Below, in pieces: positions 1 through 8,035 of a stretch of DNA of 15,119 nt (positions within the stretch are counted from its first letter, which is position 1; each line of letters begins with the position of its first letter). Source of the stretch: JAHBVL01 sp964461025 (GTDB lineage Bacteria > Chloroflexota > Chloroflexia > Thermomicrobiales > UBA6265); contig CAYWSE010000088.1 in assembly GCA_964461025.1 (NCBI GenBank), positions 1 to 15,119 of the forward strand. Direction: 5' to 3'. The notes beneath the pieces were generated by a model. That model made no database searches and was not told the origin of the DNA. It worked only from the letters and a program-made list of their open reading frames with translations. The position numbers were made by a program, and so were the translations under genes.

Positions 1-161
1 TGGCCAGCGACGGAAAAACGATCCTGATGGTCACGCACGACGAGGAGCTTGCCCGGCGCGCTGGGCGGCATGTCGTACTTTCCGATGGCCGCGTTGCGGG
101 CGCCTCCACTACCCAAAATGGCATGGCTCCGCTTCTCACCTCGGTCAGAGGAAGCTCGTGA
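1..161 (+). CDS. ABC transporter ATP-binding protein, C-terminal fragment (cut by left edge)
   Basis: Only the last 52 codons are in the window, read from base 3 to the TGA at 159-161. The visible peptide contains ILMVTHDEELARRAGRHVV and then LSDGRV. VTHD is the H-loop (switch histidine) of an ABC ATPase, and the following strand and turn (VVLSDGRV) are typical of the LolD/MacB/YknY group that energises FtsX-type permeases. Walker A, signature and Walker B lie upstream of the window and cannot be checked. The stop codon shares its A with the ATG of the permease at 161 (TGATG), so the two are very probably translationally coupled and form one transporter. A short non-conserved tail of about 20 residues follows the ATPase core. 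Substrate unknown. Confidence 0.9.
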   Translation, partial: ASDGKTILMVTHDEELARRAGRHVVLSDGRVAGASTTQNGMAPLLTSVRGSS

Positions 162-2551
162 TGGCTAGCCCGCGCATTCGCAAAGTCATCGGCGATCTCA
201 CAGTGTCACGCTCGCGCACGGCGCTCGTGGTGCTTTCGATCGCGATCGGCGTCTTCGCCGTGGGCACGATGCTGACCGAGCTGGTCGTTGTTCAGCAGGC
301 GATCGATGACAGCTTCGACGCTGCCAATCCGGCCTCAGCGGTGCTGATGACCGAACCATTTGACCAGGAGATCGTCGAGGCCGTTCATGCCTTGCCCGAT
401 ATCGCTGATGCCGAGGGAAGGACATCTCTCGATGTCAGAATGCGAACCGGTGACGGCACATGGCACGACCTCGCTCTCGCTGCTATTGCCGATTTCGACG
501 CGATCCAGATCGACCGGCTTGTGCCGGAATCTGGCGCCTGGCCGCCGGCGACCGGCGAAATTCTCCTCGAACGGCAGTCGATGTCCGAAGCCGGAATCAA
601 CGCCGGCGAGGCGATTGACCTGGAAATGCCAGACGGTGTGGTCCACTCGCTGATCGTCAGTGGCGAGGTCTACGACCCGGGCATGGTTTCGCCGAGCCTG
701 AGTGAGGATCTCCTTGCCGGCTATGTCTCGGCCGAAACTTTGGCGACTCTTGGAGTGGAGCCTGGCTTCAACGAGCTACGTGTTCTTGCCGCCGAACAGC
801 CGAGAGATTTGCAGCAGGGAGAGCTGGTCGCCGCGCAGGCAAGAGACCTCGTTCTCGAGCCAGCCGGCATCACGGTGCATCGCATCGCGGTGCATGACAC
901 CCCTCGGTATCACAGCGAGGATCTCGGTGCGGCGCTCTTTATGATCCTGACCCTGTTTGGATTATTGATGTTGCTCCTTGGTGTCTTTCTCGTCATCAAC
1001 ACCACAAATGCCAGTCTGGCCCACCAGACGAGGCAAATCGGCATGATGAAAGCGATCGGCGGAACCAGGCGGCAGATCGTTGCGCTCTACCTGGCGACGG
1101 CCTTTGGATATGGAGTGCTGGCGGTCGTCATCGCCATCCCACTCGCCGCGCTCACTGCCCGCATTTTCTCCGGCTACTTCGAATCGCTCCTGAACATCGA
1201 TGTCCGGGGACCCTGGTTTCCATCGTGGGTGCTGGCGATCGAACTCGCTCTTGGACTGCTCGTGCCGCTTCTCGCTGCTCTCGTTCCCGTCCTTCGCGGC
1301 ACGCGCATCACGGTCCGGGAGGCGTTGTCGTCATATGGGTTGAGCGAGTCGCCGTATGAAGCAGGGGGGATCGATCGGTTGATCCAGCACATTCCCAGTC
1401 TCTCACGACCGGTTCTGCTTTCGCTGCGAAACACCTTCCGGCGGCGAGGCAGACTGGCCCTCACGCTTGTCACCCTGGCGCTGGGCGGCGCGATCTTTGC
1501 CAGCATCGCCACCATTCAGTCCTCACTCGACAACACGCTCGACGAAGTCCTGCAGTACACCGCGTACGATGTCCAGATCGACTTCATCAGCCCTGTTCCG
1601 GCACAGGAAGTCACCGGCCTGGCGAGCAGTGTTCCCGGCGTGACTTCAACCGAGGCCTGGATCGCGACGAATGCATCGCGGGTACGCCCGGATGGCACGC
1701 AGAACTCGAATATCTGGCTCACCGCTCCCCCGGCCGGGTCAGCACTCATCACACCGACCCTGATCGAAGGTCGCTGGCTGGAACCGGGCGAAGGCGAGGC
1801 ACTGGTCGTCAATGTCGATTTCCGGGCAGACGAGCCTGATCTCCAGCTCGGTGATCTGGCCACGCTCCGGGTCGAAGGGCAGGAACTCGAGTGGGAGATC
1901 GTCGGCATTGTCTCTACGCAGCTGACCGGTCCCGTCGCCTTCGCGGCGTACGAACCGTTGAGCGAAGCGCTCGAGATGCGCGGTGAGACGAACCGGGTTG
2001 TTCTGGTGACCGATCAGCACGACGCCGGCACGCAGTCAGCGGTGGCGGCGGAGGTCGATGAGCTGCTGCGCACATCTGGGTTGCCGGTTGAGCAGGTCCA
2101 CACCTTCAGCGATCTGCGACAGGGAACAGAGAGTTTGTTCGATGTCCTGGTGGCCGTCCTTGTGGTCGTATCGGTGTTGCTGGTGATCGTCGGTTCGCTT
2201 GGCTTGATGGGAGCACTCGCGCTCAATGTCATCGAGCGACGGCGGGAGCTCGGTCTGATGCGGGCGATCGGCGCTTCGAATCAAATCATCTCGCGCATCG
2301 TCGTCACCGAAGGAGTGGTCATCGGGCTTCTCGGCTGGGTATTCGGCGCCTTGCTGGCGCTGCCAATGGGCTGGCTCCTGAGCAATCTGATCGGCAATGC
2401 CCTCCTTCGAGCGCCGCTCTCCCATGCGTTCTCGGCGACCGGCATTCTCGTCTGGCTCATCCTGGTGCTCGTACTGTCGGTGGTGGCCAGTCTGCTTCCG
2501 GCTCGCAGCGCCTGGAGCCTCAGCGTCCGCGAGTCGCTGGCTTACGAGTGA
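161..2551 (+). CDS. FtsX/MacB-type ABC transporter permease, two-domain (about 8 TM)
   Basis: The product is a 796-residue inner-membrane permease working with the ATPase encoded just upstream. It has the duplicated layout of LolC/E- or YtrF-like permeases. TM1 is near residues 21-44, followed by a large extracytoplasmic MacB_PCD-like domain (about 45-250). A three-helix FtsX domain follows (about 255-385, with the coupling segment RQIGMMKAIGGTRRQIV). The second half repeats this: TM near 430-450, extracytoplasmic domain to about 655, and a final FtsX domain with ERRRELGLMRAIGASNQIIS. I chose ATG 161 over GTG 158 because the purine-rich AGAGGAAG at 147-154 lies 6 bases before ATG 161 and because the TGATG overlap with the upstream stop is a standard coupling junction. 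Such systems usually extrude lipids, lipoproteins or peptides, or act mechanically on the cell envelope; nothing here fixes the substrate. The reading frame is intact and of full family length. Confidence 0.93.
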   Translation: MASPRIRKVIGDLTVSRSRTALVVLSIAIGVFAVGTMLTELVVVQQAIDDSFDAANPASAVLMTEPFDQEIVEAVHALPDIADAEGRTSLDVRMRTGDGTWHDLALAAIADFDAIQIDRLVPESGAWPPATGEILLERQSMSEAGINAGEAIDLEMPDGVVHSLIVSGEVYDPGMVSPSLSEDLLAGYVSAETLATLGVEPGFNELRVLAAEQPRDLQQGELVAAQARDLVLEPAGITVHRIAVHDTPRYHSEDLGAALFMILTLFGLLMLLLGVFLVINTTNASLAHQTRQIGMMKAIGGTRRQIVALYLATAFGYGVLAVVIAIPLAALTARIFSGYFESLLNIDVRGPWFPSWVLAIELALGLLVPLLAALVPVLRGTRITVREALSSYGLSESPYEAGGIDRLIQHIPSLSRPVLLSLRNTFRRRGRLALTLVTLALGGAIFASIATIQSSLDNTLDEVLQYTAYDVQIDFISPVPAQEVTGLASSVPGVTSTEAWIATNASRVRPDGTQNSNIWLTAPPAGSALITPTLIEGRWLEPGEGEALVVNVDFRADEPDLQLGDLATLRVEGQELEWEIVGIVSTQLTGPVAFAAYEPLSEALEMRGETNRVVLVTDQHDAGTQSAVAAEVDELLRTSGLPVEQVHTFSDLRQGTESLFDVLVAVLVVVSVLLVIVGSLGLMGALALNVIERRRELGLMRAIGASNQIISRIVVTEGVVIGLLGWVFGALLALPMGWLLSNLIGNALLRAPLSHAFSATGILVWLILVLVLSVVASLLPARSAWSLSVRESLAYE

Positions 2552-2623
2552 CGCCGCAAATTAGCCTCATCAGTCGACCGTAGACTCCGGCCCTTTGCCG
2601 GCAACCGACCCAACCAACCGTAC

Positions 2624-2670
2624 GCATCGACCTGAGCCTGCCCTGAGCGCAGTCGAATGGGTGTCGATGC
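2624..2670. repeat. Short dispersed-type repeat with 8-bp inverted ends
   Basis: GCATCGAC (2624-2631) and GTCGATGC (2663-2670) are perfect inverted repeats flanking CTGAGCCTGCCCTGAGCGCA followed by GTCGAATGG. The inner CTGAGC...AGTCGAA wording resembles the left part of the larger inverted-end element at 9742-9864 (GAGCG...AGTCGAAG). It lies in the 207-base gap between two convergent genes and codes for nothing recognisable. That it belongs to a genome-wide repeat family is inferred from the wording, not shown here. Confidence 0.5.
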
Positions 2671-2674
2671 CCTG

Positions 2675-2700
2675 GCCTGCGGCTTTCGGGAAACGCAGGC
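2675..2700. terminator. Hairpin between convergent genes, possible bidirectional terminator
   Basis: GCCTGCG (2675-2681) pairs with CGCAGGC (2694-2700), and TTT (84-86) pairs with AAA (91-93) around a CGGG tetraloop. This gives about 10 base pairs with a 2-base bulge. It sits between the ends of the plus-strand permease (2551) and the minus-strand exporter gene (2759), where a shared terminator is expected. No U tract follows on either strand, so it is not a canonical intrinsic terminator. A competing hairpin, GAAACG(2690-2695)-cagg-CGTTTC(2700-2705), overlaps it. Confidence 0.4.
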
Positions 2701-2718
2701 GTTTCCGCTACACATTCC

Positions 2719-2767
2719 TTGCCGCCTTGCCGCCTTGTCGCCTCGCCGCCTTTTTTGCCTATCCGCC
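2719..2767. repeat. Degenerate octamer tandem array at the 3' end of the exporter gene
   Basis: Four octamers in perfect register, TTGCCGCC, TTGCCGCC, TTGTCGCC and TCGCCGCC, occupy 2719-2750. Two more degenerate units (TTTTTTGCC, TATCCGCC) run over the stop codon of the minus-strand gene at 2759-2761. On the minus strand the unit reads AAGGCGGC, close to the AAGTCGGC unit that follows the nhaA stop at 6735-6766. Confidence 0.75.
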
Positions 2768-4792
2768 TCCGTCCACGGCAACCGGCGCCGTGAACTGGCT
2801 CGAATAGAGATCGGCATAGAAGCCGTTCTGCGACATCAGCTCTTCGTGCGTCCCCTGCTCGATGATGTTGCCGTCCTTCATCACCAGAATCAGATCGGCG
2901 TTGCGGATCGTCGACAACCGATGCGCGATGACGAAACTCGTCCGCCCCTCCATGAACCTGCTCATGCCCGCCTGAATCAGGGCTTCTGTCCGCGTGTCGA
3001 CCGAGCTCGTCGCCTCATCGAAGATCAGCATCGGCGCGTCGGCCAGCATCGCCCGGGCGATCGTCAACAACTGCTTCTCGCCGGCCGAGATGTTGTCCGC
3101 TTCCTCGTTCAACACCAGACTGTATCCACCCGGCAGCGAGCGAATGAAGTGATCGGCGTGCGCGGCGATCGCCGCATCGCGCACCTCTTCGTGTGTGGCG
3201 CCCTCCCTCCCGTAGGCAATGTTTTCCTCGATCGTGCCGTTGAAGAGCCAACTGTCCTGCAACACCATCCCGAACTGCCGGCGCACGTCCGCTCGCCGCA
3301 TCGCCCCGGTCGAGGCGCCATCGATGCGAATCTCCCCGCTGTCCGGATCGTAGAACCGCATCAGCAGATTGACCATCGTCGTCTTGCCGGCCCCCGTCGG
3401 CCCGACGATCGCCACCCGCTGACCCGGTTCGACATGCGTCGAAAAGTCTCTGATGATCGTCTGACCCGGCAGATATCCAAACACGACATGATCGAAATCG
3501 ACCGCCCCCTCGATTGCTCCCGGAACGACCGGCGCCACCGGATCGGGAATTTCTTCCTCTTCGTCCAGAAACTCGAACACCCGCTCCGCCGCCGCCGCGG
3601 TCGATTGCATGATGTTGGCGATACTCGCCGTTTGCACGATCGGCTGGTTGAACTGGTTCAGGTATTGCAGAAAGGCCTGGATGTCGCCGATCCGCAACTG
3701 ACCCTGCACCGCCAGCCAACCGCCCATCACCGCGACACCGACATACCCGAGATTGCCGACGAACATCATCACCGGAAACATCAGACCGGAGAGAAACTGC
3801 GACCGCCAGGCGCTGCCATGCAGCGTGTCGTTGATCGCCCGGAAGGTGGCGATTGACCGGCTTTCCGCCCCAAACGCCTTGATCACCGTATGCCCGGAGA
3901 GCATTTCCTCGACATGCCCGTTCAGCCGTCCCAGCGAAGCCTGTTGCTGGATGAAATAGGGTTGCGACCGCTTCGTGATCACCCGAATGAGCAGCAGGCT
4001 GACTGGCACGATCAGCACCGCCACCATTGTCATCTGCCAGCTGATCGAAATCATCATGAACAGAATGCCGATCAGCATCGTCACCGACGTGACGATCTGC
4101 ATCAGCGACTGATTGAGCGTCTGGCTGATCGTTTCGACATCGTTCGTCACATGGCTGAGCACATCGCCATGCGTGCGCGAATCGAAATAGCGCAACGGCA
4201 ACCGGTCGATCTTGGCGGAGATCGCTTCCCGCAGATCGTAGGTCACATGCTGCGAGATGCCGGCCATGATCCAGGCCTGGATGTAACCGAAGAGCGCGCT
4301 GACGAGGAAGAGAATGACCAGCAGCTCGATTTTGCGGCGAATCGCATCGAAGTCGATGCCATGCCGCTGCGAGAGATCCATATCGGCGATGGCGGCGCGT
4401 TGCGCTTCGGGGATACCTTCCAGTTGCTCCGGCGTTGCCCGTTCGAGCAGATCGGCGCCGGTCGTACCGGGCGGAATCTCCATGCCGTCGGGCAGTTCCT
4501 CCTGGACCCGGTCGTAGAGACGGCCCTGCGAGTAGCCGCCAACGACCATGTTCGTCACATCGCCGAGGATGCGCGGACTGACAATGGCGAAAACCGTGCT
4601 GGCGATGGCGAAAATCAGCACGACGATCATCTGCGTCCAGAACGGCCGCAAAAACGCCAGCAACCGCTTGATCGTGCCTTTGAAGTCCTTCGCCTTCTCC
4701 ACCGGCGGCCCGACCGGCGGTGGACCACCGCGCGGTCCGATCAGGGACGGGCCACGCATCTGCTGCTGGCTGGACGAGCGGGAGCTGCTCAT
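2759..4792 (-). CDS. ABC exporter subunit (TMD-NBD fusion), catalytically competent half of a heterodimer
   Basis: The 677-residue product is a type IV (MDR/lipid A exporter-like) ABC half-transporter. A Pro/Gly-rich cytoplasmic leader (1-35) precedes TM1 (about 51-72). An unusually long, charged loop of about 85 residues separates TM1 from TM2 (about 157-180). TM3/4 lie near 232-270 and TM5/6 near 335-362. The NBD has Walker A GPTGAGKTT (464-472), Q-loop Q512, a deviant signature NISAGEKQ (567-574, for LSGGQ), Walker B MLIFD with catalytic E593, and switch H624. Keeping E and H while losing the canonical signature is the expected pattern for one half of a heterodimeric exporter such as TM287/288 or LmrCD. 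Its ATG (4792) overlaps the stop of the upstream partner by 4 bases (ATGA). Substrate unknown; drugs or lipids are the usual guesses. Confidence 0.94.
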   Translation of the reverse strand: MSSSRSSSQQQMRGPSLIGPRGGPPPVGPPVEKAKDFKGTIKRLLAFLRPFWTQMIVVLIFAIASTVFAIVSPRILGDVTNMVVGGYSQGRLYDRVQEELPDGMEIPPGTTGADLLERATPEQLEGIPEAQRAAIADMDLSQRHGIDFDAIRRKIELLVILFLVSALFGYIQAWIMAGISQHVTYDLREAISAKIDRLPLRYFDSRTHGDVLSHVTNDVETISQTLNQSLMQIVTSVTMLIGILFMMISISWQMTMVAVLIVPVSLLLIRVITKRSQPYFIQQQASLGRLNGHVEEMLSGHTVIKAFGAESRSIATFRAINDTLHGSAWRSQFLSGLMFPVMMFVGNLGYVGVAVMGGWLAVQGQLRIGDIQAFLQYLNQFNQPIVQTASIANIMQSTAAAAERVFEFLDEEEEIPDPVAPVVPGAIEGAVDFDHVVFGYLPGQTIIRDFSTHVEPGQRVAIVGPTGAGKTTMVNLLMRFYDPDSGEIRIDGASTGAMRRADVRRQFGMVLQDSWLFNGTIEENIAYGREGATHEEVRDAAIAAHADHFIRSLPGGYSLVLNEEADNISAGEKQLLTIARAMLADAPMLIFDEATSSVDTRTEALIQAGMSRFMEGRTSFVIAHRLSTIRNADLILVMKDGNIIEQGTHEELMSQNGFYADLYSSQFTAPVAVDGGG

Positions 4793-6567
4793 ACCGGCTC
4801 CCGTCCGTTCGACCCTGCTGACGAATCGAAGCCCATTTCCCGGGCCAGCTCCTCTTCAGAAAGCTGGCTGGCCGCAATCTCCTGATAGACCGAACAGCTG
4901 CGCAACAGCTCGCGGTGCGTTCCCTCACCGACAATCCTGCCCGCATCGAGCACGACGATCTTTTCCGCGTGCATGATCGTGTTGACCCGCTGAGCGACGA
5001 TCAGCACGGTGCTGTCGCCGGTATCCTCGGCCAGCGCGGCGCGCAGATTGGCGTCGGTACGGAAATCGAGTGCAGAGAAACTGTCGTCGAAAATGTAAAT
5101 CTCCGGTTCGCGCACGACCGCGCGGGCGATCGAGAGGCGCTGTCGCTGTCCGCCCGAGACATTCGAGCCGCCTTGAGCGATGGAATGCTGAAGGCCGTCG
5201 TCGAAGCGAGAAATGAACTCATCTGCCTGCGCTGTCTCCGCCGCCTGACCGATCTCGGCGGTCGTCGCGTCGTCCTTGCCATAGCGGATATTGCTTTCGA
5301 TCGTGCCGGAGAAGAGATTCGCTTTCTGCGGCACATAGCCGATGCGACCACGCAGATCGGCAATCGGCATCTGGCGCACATCGACGCCGTCGACAAGTAC
5401 CGTTCCGTTCGTTGGGTCGTAGAAGCGCTCGATCAATCCGATCAACGTCGATTTGCCGCTGCCCGTCGGTCCGACGATCGCCGTCGTCTCACCCGGTTGC
5501 GCCGAAAAGGTGATCTCTTCGAGCACCGGCTCCTCAGCCTCCGGATAGGCGAAGGTCACATTCCTGAATTCGATCCGTCCACCCGCTTTCGGTGCCGCCA
5601 CGGGCACGGCCGGCTCCTGCACGCTCGGCTCGGTCTCGAGCACCTCCACCACCCGCCGAGCCGAAACCGCCGCGCGAGGCAACATCACCGCGATCATCGA
5701 AATCATCAGAAACGACATGATCACCTGCATGGCGTATTGCATAAAGGCCAGCATGTCGCCGATCAGCAGTTCGTCCTGATCGATCTTGTGCGCTCCCACC
5801 CAGACGATGGCGATCGATGTGATATTGAGCACCAGCATCATCACCGGTTGCATGATCGCCATCATCCGGTTGACGACCAGATTGACGCCGAATAGATCGC
5901 TGTTCGCCTGCTCGAAACGCTCCCGCTCCCACGCTTCACGGTTGAACGCCCGGATCACCCGCATCCCGGTCAGGCGTTCGCGCGTCACCAGATTGAGGCG
6001 GTCGACCAACGTCTGCAGCCGGGCGAAGCGGGGCATCGCCAGCGCCAGCAACACCGCAATCACCACGAACAGCACCCCGACCGCCACCGCCATGATCCAG
6101 GTCATGGACGGGGCCAGGTGGTAGGCCTTGATCACCGCACCGATCCCCATCAAAGGGGCCATCGTCGCCAGCCGCAAGGTCATGAACAGGGCCATCTGGA
6201 TTTGCTGCATGTCGTTGGTGCAGCGGGTGATCAGCGAAGCGGTCGAAAACTTGCTGAATTCGAGCGGTGAGAAGGACTCCACCTGCTCGAAGGTGTCGTT
6301 GCGCAGATCGCGGGTGAAACCGGTGGCGATTCGGGAAGCCAGAAATGCCGCGCCGATCGTGCACAACCCACCCACGAGCGCCACCGCCAGCATCCGCAAT
6401 CCGGTGGCGAAGACGACGTCGTTGTCGTTGCCGACGATCCCGTCGTTGACGATCGTCGCCATGTAATCGGGCAGAGAGAGATTCGCCACTGTCTGCCCAA
6501 GCAGCAGCAGAATCATCACCACCATCGGCAGCAAAAAGGGTTTCAGATAGTGGGCCAGACGCCCCAT
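4789..6567 (-). CDS. ABC exporter subunit (TMD-NBD fusion), half carrying the degenerate ATP site
   Basis: From ATG 6567 the product has 592 residues: six TM helices within about 10-300, then an NBD. Walker A is GPTGSGKST (366-374), signature VSGGQ (470-474) and Walker B YIFD (491-494). The catalytic glutamate position holds D495, and the switch-histidine position holds Q526 (IVAQRVN). The site built from this Walker A/B and the partner's deviant signature is therefore predicted not to hydrolyse ATP well. The composite site formed by this canonical signature and the partner's E593/H624 should be active. I prefer 6567 over the longest ORF start (6735): the extra 56 residues are mostly translated heptamer repeat, the family normally begins with a short MxxLxxYLKP segment as here (MGRLAHYLKP), and GGGGAA lies about 8 bases upstream. 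First gene of a two-gene operon. Confidence 0.92.
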   Translation of the reverse strand: MGRLAHYLKPFLLPMVVMILLLLGQTVANLSLPDYMATIVNDGIVGNDNDVVFATGLRMLAVALVGGLCTIGAAFLASRIATGFTRDLRNDTFEQVESFSPLEFSKFSTASLITRCTNDMQQIQMALFMTLRLATMAPLMGIGAVIKAYHLAPSMTWIMAVAVGVLFVVIAVLLALAMPRFARLQTLVDRLNLVTRERLTGMRVIRAFNREAWERERFEQANSDLFGVNLVVNRMMAIMQPVMMLVLNITSIAIVWVGAHKIDQDELLIGDMLAFMQYAMQVIMSFLMISMIAVMLPRAAVSARRVVEVLETEPSVQEPAVPVAAPKAGGRIEFRNVTFAYPEAEEPVLEEITFSAQPGETTAIVGPTGSGKSTLIGLIERFYDPTNGTVLVDGVDVRQMPIADLRGRIGYVPQKANLFSGTIESNIRYGKDDATTAEIGQAAETAQADEFISRFDDGLQHSIAQGGSNVSGGQRQRLSIARAVVREPEIYIFDDSFSALDFRTDANLRAALAEDTGDSTVLIVAQRVNTIMHAEKIVVLDAGRIVGEGTHRELLRSCSVYQEIAASQLSEEELAREMGFDSSAGSNGREPV

Positions 6568-6633
6568 CCGGCAGGTTCCCCAAACGGGTGACTCGAGGCT
6601 GCGCGGCGCGATCGCTGAGCGCCGCCTGGGAAC

Positions 6634-6724
6634 TGTAGACCGTCTGTCAATCGGAGATCGGAGGCCGTAGATCGTAGGCCGTAGACCGGAGGCCGTGGAT
6701 CGAAGTCCGAGGTCCGAGGTCCAA
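6634..6724. repeat. Degenerate heptamer tandem array upstream of the ABC exporter operon
   Basis: Ten units in unbroken 7-base register fill 6655-6724: AGATCGG, AGGCCGT, AGATCGT, AGGCCGT, AGACCGG, AGGCCGT, GGATCGA, AGTCCGA, GGTCCGA, GGTCCAA. Three looser units precede them (6634-6654). The units alternate between variants rather than being identical, as if amplified and then diverged. The array is open in the minus-strand frame of the downstream gene, which gives a misleading 56-residue N-terminal extension. Confidence 0.85.
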
Positions 6725-6734
6725 GACTCTGGCA

Positions 6735-6766
6735 TGCCGACTTGCCGACTCGCCGACTCTCCGACT
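6735..6766. repeat. Octamer tandem array just downstream of the nhaA stop
   Basis: Four octamers in register: TGCCGACT, TGCCGACT, CGCCGACT, CTCCGACT. On the minus strand the unit is AGTCGGCA, and the array begins 12 bases past the nhaA stop codon. The position and wording parallel the octamers at 2719-2750 at the end of the ABC exporter gene. Confidence 0.75.
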
Positions 6767-6778
6767 CCGTCCCAAGGG

Positions 6779-8035
6779 CTAGATCGCTTCGGTGTTCTGG
6801 TCGGGGAGGCTGTCGAGGTTCATGTCGGGTGAGCGGGAACGGCGGGCATCCCTGCGGAGCGTCGATGCCGCCAAAAAGGCGGCGAACGCGGTGGCTGTGA
6901 GCACCGCCAGTTTGGCCGGTTCGGCGTGGATCGTGCCTTCGAACGAGAGCTCGGTGATCAGCAGGGAAACAGTAAAGCCCATCGCGGTCAGGAATCCGAT
7001 CGGTAGGAGATCGCGCATCCCGATCGCATCAGGCAATCGCAGCCGGGTCAGCTGGGTCGCGACGAATGTGGTCCCCATGACGCCCAGCAGCTTGCCACAG
7101 AGGAGCGCGACGACGATCGCCACATATTCAGGCTGCCGGACGACCTCGACTATCGACTCGCCATCGACGACGTTGACGCCCGCCGAGAAGAACGCGAAGA
7201 CCGGCAACGCCAGTCCCGCCGCGAAGGGGCGCAGCAAATGCTCATATCGTTGCGTGCGCGGCGCCGCTTCGCCGAACAGCGGTCGCGCCGGCAATACAAA
7301 ACCGAGCAACGCCCCGGCGATCGTCGCGTGCACACCCGACTCGTGCATCAGGACCCACGCGACTAGCGCGACTGTCACGAGTGCGATGGCTGGCGGCACC
7401 GCTCGCCGCACCAGCAGGGCAAAGACCGCGATCGCCAACAACGCTCCGATGAGCGCCAGCCAGCCGATCGAACGCGTATAGAAAATCGCGATGACGACGA
7501 TCGCCAGCAGATCATCGACTACTGCCAGCGTCAGCAGAAAGAGCCGCAAGGCGACCGGCAAGCCCCGGCCAAAAATGGCCAGCACGGCAAGCGCGAAGGC
7601 GATGTCGGTCGCCGTCGGAATCGCCCATCCGTCATGAATGGCGCGATCGCCCGAGAGGAAGGCGACCGACAGATAGACGATCGCCGGCAAGGCCATGCCC
7701 CCGATCGCTGCCAGCACCGGCACCGCCGCTTCACGCCGGTTGCTCAGACTGCCGGCAACCAGCTCGTGTTTCAGCTCAGCGCCCACGACGAAAAAGAAGA
7801 TCGCCAGTAGTCCATCGGAAGCCCAGGCGGCGAGCGTCAAGTCGAGACCGCCAAATCCGACGACCGTGTGGGCAAGTCGTTCATAGCTGTCGCGCCACGC
7901 CGAGTTCGCCCAGCAGAGGGCAAGCGCAGTCGCGGCGAGGAGCAGAATCCCGCCGGTGACGTCTTGTGAAAGCAGCCGGCGAAGGTTCGTGCGCTGCGAA
8001 GAGGGTGGGGAAGTCGCCGCCAGAGATGTCTCCAT
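6779..8035 (-). CDS. nhaA: Na+/H+ antiporter NhaA
   Basis: The 418-residue integral membrane antiporter exchanges cytoplasmic Na+ (or Li+) for external protons, for pH and sodium homeostasis. Key NhaA residues are in place: ATDIAFAL with D144 (E. coli D133), the paired aspartates in LAVVDDLLAI, D174/D175 (E. coli D163/D164), and K315 in LLCGKLLGV (E. coli K300). The N-terminal FFFVVGAELKHELVAG and C-terminal GFTVSLLI segments are also typical. The frame is open to 8179, but the extra 48 residues are Arg/Cys-rich and unlike the family. ATG 8035 gives the usual length and starts shortly before the conserved amphipathic first helix. No good Shine-Dalgarno is visible before ATG 8035, which could mean an occluded or unusual initiation region. 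The gene stands apart from the M20 gene upstream on the same strand. Confidence 0.95.
   Translation of the reverse strand: METSLAATSPPSSQRTNLRRLLSQDVTGGILLLAATALALCWANSAWRDSYERLAHTVVGFGGLDLTLAAWASDGLLAIFFFVVGAELKHELVAGSLSNRREAAVPVLAAIGGMALPAIVYLSVAFLSGDRAIHDGWAIPTATDIAFALAVLAIFGRGLPVALRLFLLTLAVVDDLLAIVVIAIFYTRSIGWLALIGALLAIAVFALLVRRAVPPAIALVTVALVAWVLMHESGVHATIAGALLGFVLPARPLFGEAAPRTQRYEHLLRPFAAGLALPVFAFFSAGVNVVDGESIVEVVRQPEYVAIVVALLCGKLLGVMGTTFVATQLTRLRLPDAIGMRDLLPIGFLTAMGFTVSLLITELSFEGTIHAEPAKLAVLTATAFAAFLAASTLRRDARRSRSPDMNLDSLPDQNTEAI

Larger units (their letters stand above)
6568..6778. other. Intergenic region between nhaA and the ABC exporter operon
   Basis: These 211 bases must hold the start signals of the exporter operon unless it is read through from nhaA. 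Visible contents: a 7-bp GC hairpin, GCGGCGC (6603-6609) with GCGCCGC (6619-6625) and a 9-base loop, starting 36 bases upstream of the exporter ATG; a heptamer array; and an octamer array directly after the nhaA stop. I see no convincing -35/-10 pair. The hairpin has no T tract on either strand. Confidence 0.6.

Noticed and set aside
2657..3856. 399-codon plus-strand ORF, and other long ORFs antisense to the exporter genes (3890-4885, 4915-5895)
   Set aside because: They lie opposite well-supported ABC exporter genes, are rich in His/Arg/Gln/Asp as expected from reverse reading of high-GC coding DNA, and show no family motif.
3015..4946. 643-codon minus-strand ORF in another frame over the ABC exporter
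   Set aside because: Same-strand frame-shifted shadow of the real gene, low-complexity Arg/Ala/Gly-rich, with no ABC motif in this frame.
6603..6625. Intrinsic terminator upstream of the ABC exporter operon
   Set aside because: A 7-bp GC stem exists, but there is no T tract on either strand and it lies between the repeat array and the gene start; left as an unexplained hairpin.
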